From Mesorhizobium sp. (GTDB taxonomy: Bacteria > Pseudomonadota > Alphaproteobacteria > Rhizobiales > Rhizobiaceae): a stretch of DNA of 64,000 nucleotides. Below, in pieces: positions 24,491 through 32,807 of this stretch. The notes under the pieces are model-generated. The model was given only the letters and a program-made list of their open reading frames with translations. It was not told where the DNA came from and searched no databases. The stretch covers positions 1 through 64,000 of the forward strand of contig NZ_JANJTZ010000070.1 of assembly GCF_024710845.1 (NCBI RefSeq). Reading direction: 5' to 3'. Each line of letters opens with the position of its first letter. Position 1 is the first letter of the stretch. The translations under genes were made by a program, and so were the position numbers.

Positions 24491-24586
24491 GAATTCCGTG
24501 CCGTCTTCGGGGCACAGGACCAGCCGGTGTCGATCCCGCCCGGTCTCGACCGGCTGATCGCCGGCTATCGGACGGGACGGCTGTGA
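24491..24586 (+). other. Untranslated remainder of the g6 connector gene
   Basis: In frame with the preceding gene: EFRAVFGAQDQPVSIPPGLD, then RLIAGYRTGRL and TGA. This looks like the lost C-terminus of the connector. The TGA overlaps the ATG of the next gene, the coupling expected if this stretch was once translated. Confidence 0.65.
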
Positions 24587-24912
24587 TGTTCGTCGATCCC
24601 GGCGCGATGCGCACCGAACTGGTGCTGGAACAGGCGACGTCGACGCCGGACGGCGCCGGCGGCTTCACCGAAACCTGGACGGAGATCGCGACCGTATTCG
24701 CACGGTTGCAGCCGATCGTCGTGCGGGAGAGATTCGGCGCGGACCAGACGCTGGAGGAGGTGACGCACCGCGTAACGATCCGCCACCGGCCGGACGTCGC
24801 GAGCGGCATGCGCTTCGTGCTGGGGGACAGGATGCTCGCGATCCTGACCGTGCACGACCCGGACGAAACGGGCCGCTATCTGATCTGCCGCACCAGGGAG
24901 CAGGGCCGATGA
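24586..24912 (+). CDS. GTA g7: head-tail adaptor / head closure protein
   Basis: 108 residues of the phage head-tail adaptor family (phage_H_T_join): 'LVLEQATSTPDGAGGFTETWTEIATVFARLQPI', '...HRVTIRHRPDVASGMRFVLGDRMLAILTVHDPDETGRYLICRTRE'. It closes the portal and docks the tail. ATG 24586 overlaps the TGA of the ancestral g6 frame; MRTELV at 24607 is an alternative start. Its own stop overlaps the next start (ATGA). Confidence 0.85.
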   Translation: MFVDPGAMRTELVLEQATSTPDGAGGFTETWTEIATVFARLQPIVVRERFGADQTLEEVTHRVTIRHRPDVASGMRFVLGDRMLAILTVHDPDETGRYLICRTREQGR

Positions 24913-25100
24913 ACGTGACCTTGCGGATGACGGCCGAGGGCCTGATCCGCGCGCTGCGCGGCCGCGTCCATGGGCTGGCGGAGGAGGCCGAGGCAAGGTA
25001 CGGTCGCAGGGTCGCCCGTCCTGCCCCGCGCAAGGCACCGCGCGCTAAGGATCGCAGGCGAACCGAGGGGAGGGATCGCGATGACGTCGCCGGCCGTTGA
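24909..25100 (+). CDS. Small basic GTA-cluster protein
   Basis: 63 residues: 'MNVTLRMTAEGLIRALRGRV' then an Arg-rich, low-complexity tail. The ATG overlaps the stop of the head-tail adaptor gene (ATGA), and its 3' end overlaps the next gene by 20 bases, so it fits the operon. No family can be named with confidence. Confidence 0.5.
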   Translation: MNVTLRMTAEGLIRALRGRVHGLAEEAEARYGRRVARPAPRKAPRAKDRRRTEGRDRDDVAGR

Positions 25101-25491
25101 CCTGCAGAGAGCGATCCATTCGCTTTTGACGGCGGACGCCGGACTCGTCGCCAAGCTCGGCGGGCAGAAAGTGTTCGACGCCACGCCGCCCAACGCCGCC
25201 TTTCCCTATGTCAGCTTCGGACGCACCTCGATCTACGACTGGAGCACCGGCACCGAGAGCGGCACGGAGCAGCTGTTCACGGTGCATGTCTGGTCGAAGG
25301 CCAAGGGCAAGACCGAGACGCTGGAGATCATGGAGACGATCCGCCAGCTGATCGATGCCGCGCCGAAAGAGCTGGACGGCCATACGCTGGTCAACATGAC
25401 GCTCGAATTCGCCGAGGCCCGTTATGACGAGGACCTGTCGGTGCATCACGGCCTGCTGCGCTTTCGCGCGGTGACGGAGCCGGTGGGGTAA
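25081..25491 (+). CDS. GTA g8: DUF3168 tail completion protein
   Basis: 136 residues: 'DLQRAIHSLLTADAGLVAKLG', 'NAAFPYVSFGRTSIYDWSTG', 'EQLFTVHVWSKAKGKTETLEIMETI' and 'VNMTLEFAEARYDEDLSVHHGLLRFRAVTEP' match DUF3168, the tail-terminator-like family in siphophages and GTAs. ATG 25081 after GGGAGGGATCGCG is preferred over upstream starts, which lie in Arg-rich overlap sequence. Confidence 0.85.
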   Translation: MTSPAVDLQRAIHSLLTADAGLVAKLGGQKVFDATPPNAAFPYVSFGRTSIYDWSTGTESGTEQLFTVHVWSKAKGKTETLEIMETIRQLIDAAPKELDGHTLVNMTLEFAEARYDEDLSVHHGLLRFRAVTEPVG

Positions 25492-25550
25492 GTTTCTAGC
25501 CAATAATGAAATCAAAGGGTCGCTTGCGATTGCGGCCTAGGCGCGCGTCC

Positions 25551-25710
25551 CCCCTCATCCGGCCGCTATGCGGCCACCTTCTCCCCGGGGGGAGAAGGGG
25601 ACCGGTGCCGCCTTCGGCGCTTTGGTTCCGAGCAAGAGGGGACGGTGCAGGCAAGAGCTCCCTCTTCTCCCCTCGGGGAGAAGGTGGCCGCGTAGCGGCC
25701 GGATGAGGGG
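25551..25710. repeat. Rhizobial palindromic intergenic repeat (copy 2), 36-bp arms
   Basis: CCCCTCATCCGGCCGCTATG... at 25551-25586 is the complement of 25675-25710 with one mismatch in 36 bases; the loop is 88 bases and contains further CTCCCC/GGGGAG pairs. No open frame runs through it. This is a REP/RIME-like element of rhizobia and could fold into a long RNA hairpin in the GTA transcript. Confidence 0.85.
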
Positions 25711-25761
25711 GCTCGAAGGCACGGCAAGCCCCACGTTTTTCCATATCAAGAGGAGACCTTC

Positions 25762-26178
25762 ATGGTCGCACAGAAGGGCAAGGACCTGCTGCTCAAGCTC
25801 GACCAGAGCGGGGCGGGGAGTTTCGTCACGGTGGCGGGGCTCAGGACGAAGCGGCTCGCGTTCAACAGCGAGACGGTGGATGTGACGGATTCGGAGAGCG
25901 CCGGGCGGTGGCGCGAGTTGCTGGCCCGCTCTGGCGTGCAGCGCGCGGCGCTGTCGGGCTCCGGTATCTTTAAGGACCTGGCCTCGGACGAGGCGATCCG
26001 CAGCGCGTTCTTTGCAGGAGCCATCCGCGACTGGCAGGCCGTGGTGCCCGATTTCGGCACCATGGAGGGCCCGTTCCAGATCACCTCGCTCGAATATACC
26101 TGCGCGCATGACGGCGAGGTGACCTTCGAGATCGCGCTGGAATCGGCGGGCCTCGTCGGTTTCGAGGCGCTGGCATGA
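25762..26178 (+). CDS. GTA g9: major tail (tube) protein
   Basis: 138 residues. 'KGKDLLLKLDQSGAGSFVTVAGLRTKRLAFNSETVDVTDSES' is the typical opening of the TP901-1-type major tail protein used in RcGTA-like clusters; it ends 'GEVTFEIALESAGLVGFEAL'. It forms the tail tube. ATG 25762 follows CAAGAGGAGACCTTC. The stop overlaps the next start (ATGA). Confidence 0.9.
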   Translation: MVAQKGKDLLLKLDQSGAGSFVTVAGLRTKRLAFNSETVDVTDSESAGRWRELLARSGVQRAALSGSGIFKDLASDEAIRSAFFAGAIRDWQAVVPDFGTMEGPFQITSLEYTCAHDGEVTFEIALESAGLVGFEALA

Positions 26179-26507
26179 GCGCGAACCGGCATCGCGGCGA
26201 GATCGAAGCCAGGTTCGACGGTAAGCCTTACAGGCTGTGCCTGACGCTTGGCGCTCTGGCCGAACTGGAGGACGCGTTTGCAGCCGAGGATCTCGGCGCG
26301 CTGGTGGCGCGGTTTGGCGGCGGCAGGCTTTCCGCGTCGGACATCATCCGCATCCTCGCCGCGGGCCTGCGCGGCGCGGGGAATGAGGTGAGCGACGACG
26401 AGGTGCGCCAGATGCGCTACGACGACGGGGCGGCCGGCTTCGCGCGCGTCGTTGCCGACCTTTTGACCGCGACGTTCGGCGCCGCGAGGCCGACGCAGGA
26501 CCCTTGA
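26175..26507 (+). CDS. GTA g10: gene transfer agent family protein / tail assembly chaperone
   Basis: 110 residues: 'HRGEIEARFDGKPYRLCLTLGALAELEDAFAAEDLGAL', '...LSASDIIRILAAGLRGAGNEVSDDEVRQM'. Matches the GTA_TIM family conserved in alphaproteobacterial GTAs, probably a tail assembly chaperone acting with the next small gene. ATG 26175 overlaps the tail protein stop; its own stop overlaps the TTG start of the next frame. Confidence 0.85.
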   Translation: MSANRHRGEIEARFDGKPYRLCLTLGALAELEDAFAAEDLGALVARFGGGRLSASDIIRILAAGLRGAGNEVSDDEVRQMRYDDGAAGFARVVADLLTATFGAARPTQDP

Positions 26508-26608
26508 CGGCCGCAGCGGGCGCGCCGGCCTTTCCCTGGGACCACGCGATGAGGCTGGGCCTCGGCCTGCTGCGGCTTTCGCCGGCCACAATCCGGACGG
26601 GTTTGTAA
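26504..26608 (+). pseudogene. GTA g10.1 tail assembly chaperone, truncated by the Mu-like insertion
   Basis: From TTG 26504, overlapping the g10 stop, the frame reads 'APAFPWDHAMRLGLGLLRLS' plus P, the recognisable start of the small GTA tail assembly chaperone. After about 27 residues it loses similarity and runs into the left end of the Mu-like element, whose TGTAA supplies the stop (26606-26608). The family's C-terminal half is missing. Confidence 0.7.
26599..26603 (+). repeat. Left copy of 5-bp target duplication GGGTT
   Basis: GGGTT immediately outside the TG end of the Mu-like element; repeated at 30486-30490. Five base pairs is the duplication size made by Mu-type transposases. Confidence 0.8.
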
Positions 26609-26743
26609 CGCGCAAGAACACATGGCATTTACCGGGAATAGCCGGGATTAGGCGGGAAAGAGCGAAAAAGGGCGGAAACGCAAGGGGTTGAGCGGGAGAG
26701 GCTGGCAATCGGCACGATCACAGGCGCGCAAGTTCAAATGGCA
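26604..26743 (+). repeat. Left-end transposase-binding-like sites of Mu-like element
   Basis: Two copies of a motif of roughly CGCGCAA(g/t)..CA(a/c)ATGGCA: 26608-26627 and 26723-26743. Two copies in the opposite orientation lie at the right end. This matches the organisation of multiple MuA-type binding sites at phage Mu ends. Confidence 0.75.
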
Positions 26744-27004
26744 TTGAAGTCCACTTATTGGCAGATGGCCTACGGCTCGAAGCAGACGCTGAACGCGGCG
26801 AACTACGAAGCCGCGCGCGGCGCGATCACCGGCATGACCGGCGACCACGGCCGCCCGCTCGGCCTGGTGCCCGACCTCCTCGTCGTGCCGCCGACGCTCG
26901 AAGGCGCGGGCCGCGAGATCCTGAAGTCGGCCCTCGTCAATGGCGGCGAAAGCAACAAGTGGGCGAATTCGGCCGAACTGCTGATGGTGCCCTGGCTGGC
27001 CTGA
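26738..27004 (+). pseudogene. C-terminal fragment of Mu-like major head protein (gpT)
   Basis: 88 residues. 'WQMAYGSKQTLNAANYEAAR', 'MTGDHGRPLGLVPDLLVVPPTLEGAGREIL' and 'SNKWANSAELLMVPWL' are the C-terminal third of the Mu gpT-type major head subunit, normally about 300 residues. The frame opens with an ATG that is itself part of the left-end site, so about 200 residues were lost when the deletion fused the phage left end to gpT. Confidence 0.75.
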
Positions 27005-27118
27005 GATCGGCGGCGGCGAGCCCCGCCGCGGCCGACCCCGCCCGCCGGCGCCCGACGCCGGCGGGTCTTTCGAAGGAAGGCCCGCGAGACCTTCCTCCCA
27101 AAGACCCGGAGGACCACG

Positions 27119-27742
27119 ATGGCAAAGGCCACCCGCAATGCGAAAGCGAAAGCCGCAAAGGCAGCAACCCCGACCGCGCGCGCCGAAGGCGCAGCTGACG
27201 ATCACGGCCAGGCCGGGAACGTCGCGGAAAACGCAGGCGGCACTGCTGGCGCTGGCGCTGGCGGCGCTGACGCAGTGGCAGACGTAGCAGTTCCCGAGGG
27301 GGCGGTCGCGGCGGAAGCCGCGATGGGCATGCCTCCGGCCGACGCCGGCGGCGCGCAGCCCGACCCGGCCTTGGCCGAGGAGCGTGTCTCCTCCTCGGCG
27401 ACCGATCCCACCGATGCCTCCGAGAGCGAAGACCAGGGCGGGAGCGACGATCTGGTCGCTCCCGCAGGGTTCGCTGTGGCGGTGGTCGAGGCGAAAGCTA
27501 AGTATCCACGCTTCTTCGCCGCCAGCGAAGCCTGGAGGGCGGCGCATCCCGGCGTGCTGCCGACGGTCATGAGGATCACGTCGAAGGTCGAAGGCTTCCG
27601 TCGCGCCCGCATGGCGCATCCGAAGGCGACCGTGGATCATCCGATCGGCACCTTCGACGCCGACCAGACCGAGGCGCTGCTCGCCGAGCCGAACCTGAAG
27701 GTGGAGTTCGCGTGGGCGGACCGAACACTGTCATTGACGTGA
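27119..27742 (+). CDS. Mu gp35/HI1506-like phage protein
   Basis: 207 residues. The first ~110 are Ala/Gly/Glu-rich low complexity. From 'AGFAVAVVEAKAKYPRFFAA' to 'VMRITSKVEGFRRARMAHPK' and 'FDADQTEALLAEPNLKVEFA' it resembles the family found after gpT in Mu-like phages (HI1506/gp35). Probably a head or DNA-binding accessory protein. ATG 27119 follows GGAGGACCACG. It sits 114 bases after the gpT fragment, the usual order. Confidence 0.6.
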   Translation: MAKATRNAKAKAAKAATPTARAEGAADDHGQAGNVAENAGGTAGAGAGGADAVADVAVPEGAVAAEAAMGMPPADAGGAQPDPALAEERVSSSATDPTDASESEDQGGSDDLVAPAGFAVAVVEAKAKYPRFFAASEAWRAAHPGVLPTVMRITSKVEGFRRARMAHPKATVDHPIGTFDADQTEALLAEPNLKVEFAWADRTLSLT

Positions 27743-27945
27743 ACCGCCTGTTTAACCTGCGATCCTACACCGTCGCCGCGCTGCCGACCCCGGGGACGGC
27801 CGGTCGTATGGCCTGGGCTTCCAACTGCCGCGTGTTCAACGGCGCCGGCACCCAAGAGGGAGCGGCCGCAGGCACCGGTGGCCTCGTTACCGACAATGGA
27901 ACCAACTGGAAGATCGCCGGCACAAACGTGACCGCGGTCGCTTGA
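27712..27945 (+). CDS. Phage tail-tip/fibre-like small protein
   Basis: 77 residues. 'RLFNLRSYTVAALPTPGTAG' and 'VTDNGTNWKIAGTNVTAV' match the short beta-structured segment at the end of many phage tail-fibre and DUF2793-type proteins ('YTVATLPTAGTAGRRA..V.DGTNWR'). Start GTG 27712, preceded by AGGTGGAG, overlaps the previous gene by 31 bases. Its placement right behind a head gene indicates deletion of the genes between. Confidence 0.55.
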   Translation: MGGPNTVIDVNRLFNLRSYTVAALPTPGTAGRMAWASNCRVFNGAGTQEGAAAGTGGLVTDNGTNWKIAGTNVTAVA

Positions 27946-27959
27946 TCAAGGAGGACCTC

Positions 27960-28316
27960 ATGGAAGAGTGGATCGAGGAGTTCTTGTTTCGCGGCCGGCC
28001 GCCTAGCGGTCCCGGCAGCGACATGCCGCGCGAGTTCCAGGTGACGGTCGGCCAACAGGTGGCGAACCCGTTCGACGCAACGCTGCCGCCCAGCCGCCGG
28101 ACGATCGGGCCGCTGACGCCAGCACAGGCGGCTGAGGCCGGCTGGCCGATTCAGCGCCTGGTCGAAGGAATCAACGCCGCAGCGCTCGCCGAACTGGACG
28201 AGGCCAGGGCGGCGCTCACAGCGGCGCGGCAGGATCTTGAGGCGGTGCAGGAGCGGATCGCCGCGCTGACCGGCGCACAGGCACCTGCCGAGGATGCACA
28301 ACCTCCCGCGGACTGA
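27960..28316 (+). CDS. Phage protein of unknown function with C-terminal coiled coil
   Basis: 118 residues from ATG 27960, after a strong CAAGGAGGACCTC. 'EWIEEFLFRGRPPSGPGSDM' opens; 'LAELDEARAALTAARQDLEAVQERIAAL' is a heptad-rich helix. Not recognised as a named family; its position suggests a tail-fibre accessory protein of the Mu-like phage. Confidence 0.5.
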   Translation: MEEWIEEFLFRGRPPSGPGSDMPREFQVTVGQQVANPFDATLPPSRRTIGPLTPAQAAEAGWPIQRLVEGINAAALAELDEARAALTAARQDLEAVQERIAALTGAQAPAEDAQPPAD

Positions 28317-28462
28317 CCACGGATGGCCCGGAGCACGCTCCGGGCAGCGGGACCGCCGGCAAGCAAGACCCGCCCGACAGCCATTCAGCATAACCGTCGC
28401 ACCCGCTGCCTGCGGAAGAACCGCGGGCGCTGCGAGCGTGACTGATTCCCGGACCCCTTTGA

Positions 28463-29269
28463 ATGGCCGTTGAAAGTGAATTCACACCCGTTTCTCCGAC
28501 CCATCCGCCCGCGGCCTATATCGGTGGCAAGCGCCGCCTCGCGGCTGAGCTGGTGCGCCGCATCGACCTCGTGCCGCACCGGACCTATGCCGAGCCTTTC
28601 GTCGGGATGGGCGGTGTCTTCTTTCGCCGGTCACGCCAGCCGCCGGCCGAGGTGGTCAACGACCGCAACGGGGAGGTCGCGAACCTCTTCCGGATCCTGC
28701 AGCGGCATTATCCGCAATTCATCGACACGCTGCGCTTCCAGGTGACCGGCCGACGCGAGTTCGAGCGGCTGAAGGCTTCGGACCCATCGACGCTGACCGA
28801 CCTCGAGCGCGCCGGCCGATTCCTCTATCTCCAGCGGACGGCTTTCGGCGGCAAGGTGGCGGGGCAGACGTTCGGTGTGTCGCCAGGCTCGGGCGGCGGC
28901 TTCAACCTAAACAGGCTCGTACCGGTACTCGAGGCGATCCATGAACGCCTGGCCGGCGTCATTATCGAGAACCTCGACTGGCTTGCCTTCATTCGTCGCT
29001 ATGACCGGCCGGAGACACTATTTTACCTCGATCCGCCGTATTGGGGATCAGAGGATGACTACGGGAAGGAGATATTCTATCGATCGCAGTTCGAGGCGCT
29101 CGCGGAGGTGCTTCGGCACATTAAGGGGCAGTTCATTCTTTCGATCAATGACGTTCCTGAGATCCGGGCGACGTTCGAGGGCTTCCGGATGGACGAGGTC
29201 GGGCTGCGCTACAGTGTCGGGGGGGGCAAGGGGACTGAGGCGCGGGAACTGATTGTCAGTAGCCCATAG
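28463..29269 (+). CDS. D12-class DNA adenine N6-methyltransferase, orphan
   Basis: 268 residues. SAM-binding motif '[17 protein letters not shown]' with '[15 protein letters not shown]', catalytic motif DPPY in '[13 protein letters not shown]', and '[16 protein letters not shown]': a Dam/DpnM-type methylase that modifies adenine, often in GATC. No restriction enzyme gene is next to it, so it is a phage-borne orphan methylase that may protect phage DNA. ATG 28463. Complete in length. Confidence 0.88.
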   Translation: MAVESEFTPVSPTHPPAAYIGGKRRLAAELVRRIDLVPHRTYAEPFVGMGGVFFRRSRQPPAEVVNDRNGEVANLFRILQRHYPQFIDTLRFQVTGRREFERLKASDPSTLTDLERAGRFLYLQRTAFGGKVAGQTFGVSPGSGGGFNLNRLVPVLEAIHERLAGVIIENLDWLAFIRRYDRPETLFYLDPPYWGSEDDYGKEIFYRSQFEALAEVLRHIKGQFILSINDVPEIRATFEGFRMDEVGLRYSVGGGKGTEARELIVSSP

Positions 29270-29322
29270 CGGAGAATTTGCCTAAGTTCGCCAGCCTGCA
29301 TCGCAGCAAGCTGGAGATTTCG

Positions 29323-29697
29323 GTGGCACAGAATTCGCAGATTGAGTGGACCGATCACACGTTCAATCCGTGGACCGGCTGCACCAACATCAGCCCAGGC
29401 TGCGACAACTGCTACGCCGAGGCCTGGTCGAAGCGTTCGGGTCATGTCCGGTGGGGCAACAGCCCAAGAAAACGAACCACAGAATCCTATTGGAGGGCAC
29501 CTGCCATGTGGCAGCGTCGAGCGGATGCCGGTGGGCGTATCCTCTTCTATATGATCCATTCTTCGGATCACCCGCAGGCACCGATACAGATGGGAAGGGC
29601 GTATCGAAACGTCGTGCAGCCGCTGGAAACAGAGGAGCAACTGCGTATGGAGTTTGCGAAGGTCTCCGGCTCGAACCCATCCGGGGTGGAGAGATGA
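29323..29697 (+). pseudogene. DUF5131 (phage Gp37/Gp68) N-terminal fragment
   Basis: '[20 protein letters not shown]' followed by '[20 protein letters not shown]' is the diagnostic start of the phage Gp37/Gp68 family (DUF5131), radical-SAM-like proteins with a C-x-x-x-C-x-x-C-type cluster (here [11 protein letters not shown]). Family members are usually 230 residues or more; here similarity ends after about 60 residues and the tail is unrelated. GTG 29323 after CTGGAGATTTCG is the likely start. A broken gene. Confidence 0.65.
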
Positions 29698-30449
29698 GCG
29701 ACCCTACAGACGACAAGGTGAATGACCGGTCCGGATGGGTCGTCTTCGGTTTCGTGGTAACCGCCGCCTATGTTGCGTTCATCGCATGGCTGCTGTTGCT
29801 GTCGGACTGGGTGACCCGGACAGCGCCGCCAATGGCGAACGAATGGGGCGACCTCCTAGCTGGCGCGTTCGCACCACTGGCGTTCCTCTGGCTGCTCATC
29901 GCGGTGATGGTCCAAGCGCAGGAGCTGAAGCTTCAGCGGCGGGAGCTCACCCTAACAAGACAAGGATTTGAGGAGAGTAGGGTGCTGGCGCGCGCGCAAG
30001 GGAACGAGGCAAAGAAACAAGCCGAGTTCATAGGCCGTCAGACCGAAATAATGGTTGGCACCGAGGAGGATCGCATTCGGGAGCGCAGATCAGCCCAGGT
30101 AAGAGCGATCGCGCGCTCGATTATCGAGCAAATTTCTCGGAGCGTGGACGATGCTTCGTGGAAGATCGTTTCCAGCGGCACCAGTGAACTCGCACAGCTT
30201 CAAGCATATCACAAATGGCTGATAGATAATGCGGAGAGGACCGATAGCTACTTCACGTCGGACGCCCATGGCGCTCTGTTGCACTATGTGGCCGTCTGCG
30301 CCGAACAACTCCGCAACATGTTGCCGAGTGTATCTGGCGACGTCTACATCGAACTGAGCCTAGTGAACCCTGCCGAGCTAGCCGATTTAGCGTACCTCAT
30401 TCGCAATCGGATCGAGCTCCTAAACTCGAGGTCCACTGCTGCCATTTGA
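29694..30449 (+). CDS. Membrane protein of unknown function, right end of Mu-like element
   Basis: 251 residues. Two transmembrane segments near the N-terminus ('[22 protein letters not shown]' region and '[20 protein letters not shown]'), then a long charged helix ('[22 protein letters not shown]') and a soluble helical domain. The layout resembles small membrane-anchored accessory proteins of prophages. ATG 29694 overlaps the previous stop (ATGA). It ends inside the right-end site, 36 bases from the element terminus. Function unknown. Confidence 0.6.
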   Translation: MSDPTDDKVNDRSGWVVFGFVVTAAYVAFIAWLLLLSDWVTRTAPPMANEWGDLLAGAFAPLAFLWLLIAVMVQAQELKLQRRELTLTRQGFEESRVLARAQGNEAKKQAEFIGRQTEIMVGTEEDRIRERRSAQVRAIARSIIEQISRSVDDASWKIVSSGTSELAQLQAYHKWLIDNAERTDSYFTSDAHGALLHYVAVCAEQLRNMLPSVSGDVYIELSLVNPAELADLAYLIRNRIELLNSRSTAAI

Positions 30450-30485
30450 AGTTGCGCGCTGTGCCATTTGATATTGCGCGCTACA
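30440..30485 (-). repeat. Right-end transposase-binding-like sites of Mu-like element
   Basis: TGCCATTTGAAGTTGCGCGC (30440-30459) and TGCCATTTGATATTGCGCGC (30462-30481) followed by TACA: two near-identical direct copies, inverted relative to those at the left end. Confidence 0.8.
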
Positions 30486-32726
30486 GGGTTCGCCTCGCCG
30501 TACGACCGCGAAGGGCTGAGGCGGGGCATCGATTCGGGCGAGGGGTTCGACTGGTTCTATGCCGACGCCGAGGCCCGCCTGACCCGGACGCGCACGCCGA
30601 TTACCGATGGTCTGGCGGCAAAACCCTGGGTGTACCGCTGCAAGGACTTGAAGGCCTGGTGGGCGAACGAGCATTTCGACCGCCTCAGTGGCGTGGAAAG
30701 CGCGACGCCGACGGCCTGGGTGCCGCAGTCGAAACCGCTCTGGCTGACGGAGCTCGGCTGCGCGGCGGTGGACAAGGGGCCGAACCAGCCGAACGTCTTT
30801 TCCGACCCGAAATCGTCGGAGAACGCGCTGCCCCATTTTTCCAACGGCGGACGCTCAGATCTGGCGCAGCGGCGTTTCCTGGAGGCGCATCTGGCGCACT
30901 GGACACCGGGCGGCGTGGAGTTCGAGGACGCCGACAATCCGCTCTCAGGAATCTATGGCGGGCGGATGGTCGATCCGGAGCGGATTTACGCCTGGGCCTG
31001 GGACGCACGGCCGTTTCCGGCATTTCCGCTGGAGCGGGATGTCTGGCGCGACGGCGAGAACTGGCTCGCCGGCCACTGGTTGAACGGCAGGTTGGGCTCG
31101 GTCGAGATTTCGGATCTCATCGAGGCGATTTCGCTGGCCTGCGGGCTGGCAGCGGAGGCGCGCGACGCCGACGGCATGGTGGCGGGCTATGTGCTGGCGC
31201 AGCCGGGGACGGGGCGCGACGCGCTGTCGCCACTGGTGGAACTGTTCGACCTCGCCTTCGATGCGTCGGGCGAGACGCCACGATTCTCGACCATCGGCGC
31301 ATCGGCCGGCGCCGCGCTTGCCATCGGCGATCCGGTGTCGGCGGGCGAGGGGCGTCCGGCGATCGAACTGGTTCGGCCGCCGGACCTGGAGCTTCCGACC
31401 GAGGCGCTGCTGGGCTTCGGCGACCCGCTGGACGACTACCAGTCGGGCGCCGGCCGCGCCGCGCGAGACGGCGGGCAGAACGTCGCGAACCTCGACCTGC
31501 CCGGTGCGATGGAGGCGGGGCAGGCCGAGGCGCTCGCCGCCGACTGGCTGCGCCGCGCCTGGGCGGGCCGCGAGACGGCGCGCTTCGCCGTGCCCGTCAG
31601 GCAGCGGACGCCGAGGCCCGGGAGCCTGGAGGCGCTGCCTGGTCGCGCCGACGGCGAGTTCGTCGTCAGCGCGATCGAGGAAGGTTTGACGCGCCAGATC
31701 GAGGCGCGGCGCGTCCTGCGCCTGCCGCCGACGCCCGACCGGGCGCGGCTGCCGCCGCAACGCGCAAACGGTGCCGCGCAGGCTGGTGCACCGCTGGCGT
31801 TGTTCCTCGACCTGCCGCTGGCGGGCGGCGAGGCGGTGCATCAGCGGTTCAAGATCGCGGCCTATGTAAGACCCTGGGTGTCGCAGCAGGTCTACTGCTC
31901 GCCGGCCGAGACCGGCTTCGAGTTGCGCACGACGCTGACCCGCCGCGCGACCGTCGGTGAATTGGCGCAGGCGCTGCCGCCGGGCGCGGAGGGCCGGCTG
32001 GACGAGTTCGGCGCCGTGGTCGTGCGGCTCTATGCGGGTGCGCCGGCCAGCGTGCCGCTGGCGCAGATGCTGAACGGCGCCAATGTGCTGGCGGTGCGCT
32101 CCGGTGCTGGAAGCTGGGAGATCGTGCAGTTTGCCAACGCCGACGAGATCGAGCCGGGCGTCTGGCGGCTGACGCGGCTCCTGCGCGGCCAGCTCGGCAC
32201 CAACGACGCGGCGGCGGCCGGCGCGGCGGCGGGCGCCGACGTCGTGCTGCTCGACGGCGCCGTCCAGGCGGCGGGGCTGCGCGAGGGCGAAGCGGGGCTG
32301 GAGCTGATGTGGCGAGTGGCGCCGGCGGGCCGCGATTTCGGCGAGGACCACACCGTAACCGAGACGCATGCCGGCGGCCTGCGCGCCAGCCTGCCGCTGT
32401 CGCCGGTGCATCTCACCGCGACACGGCAGGCGGACGGGGCGTTCGCCTTCGCCTGGATCAGGCGCGGGCGCGTCGACGCGGACTCATGGCAGGGTGTCGA
32501 GATCCCGCAGGACGAACTGGTCGAGAGCTATGTGCTGCGCATCGGCGAGCCGGGCGGGGCAACGGTTCGGCAGGTCACGATCGGCGGGCCGTCATGGACC
32601 TATCCGGCGGCGAGCCTCGCCGCGGACTTCCCGGTGCTGCCGCCAGAACTCGAACTCGATCTGCGCCAGATCGGTCGCGCGGGCGAGGGCATCGCCGGCC
32701 GGCTGGTCTTTGCCACCGCCGACTGA
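30468..32726 (+). pseudogene. GTA g15 'megatron' host-specificity protein, C-terminal part only
   Basis: About 745 residues of a protein that is normally around 1280. It begins at the Mu-like border with 'GFASPYDREGLRRGIDSGEG' and continues 'FDWFYADAEAR', 'TPITDGLAAKPWVYRCKDLKAWW', 'PLWLTELGCAAVDKGPNQPN', 'WAWDARPFPAFP', then the phage tail protein domain ('RLTRLLRGQLGTNDA') characteristic of RcGTA g15. The hydrolase-like N-terminal part is gone. Without its start codon it is not expected to be made properly, although TTG 30468 in the Mu end opens the frame. Confidence 0.85.
30486..30490 (+). repeat. Right copy of 5-bp target duplication GGGTT
   Basis: GGGTT immediately after the CA end of the Mu-like element, identical to 26599-26603. 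Confidence 0.8.
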
Positions 32727-32807
32727 GCCGCCGTCGGACACCGAGCGAGGCGGCGGGCCGGATCGGGCGAACCCTTTCGAACAATCAATCCAATGAAGGA
32801 GACGAAC

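Larger units (their letters stand above)
26604..30485 (+). mobile_element. Internally deleted Mu-like element, 3.88 kb, with both ends
   Basis: Left end TGTAACGCGCAAGAACACAT + GGCA (26604-26627), right end the complement of TGTAGCGCGCAATATCAAAT + GGCA (30462-30485). Each end has a second related site inside: 26723-26743 (GGCGCGCAAGTTCAAATGGC) and 30440-30460. Ends are TG...CA and a perfect 5-bp duplication (GGGTT) flanks it. Inside are a fragment of a Mu-type major head protein, a gp35-like gene, a tail-tip-like gene, an adenine methylase, a DUF5131 fragment and a membrane protein. Repressor, transposase and most structural genes are absent, so it is non-autonomous but may be mobilised in trans. 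Confidence 0.85.

Noticed and set aside
25551-25710. Terminal inverted repeats of an insertion sequence
   Set aside because: Only 88 bases lie between the arms, with no open frame and no target duplication; it fits a REP-like palindrome.
28463-29269. Restriction-modification system around the adenine methylase
   Set aside because: No endonuclease gene adjoins it; neighbours are phage fragments.
26604-30485. Mu-like region as ordinary GTA accessory genes
   Set aside because: Repeated end sites, TG...CA termini and the 5-bp duplication show an insertion; gpT-type head sequence does not belong to a GTA.
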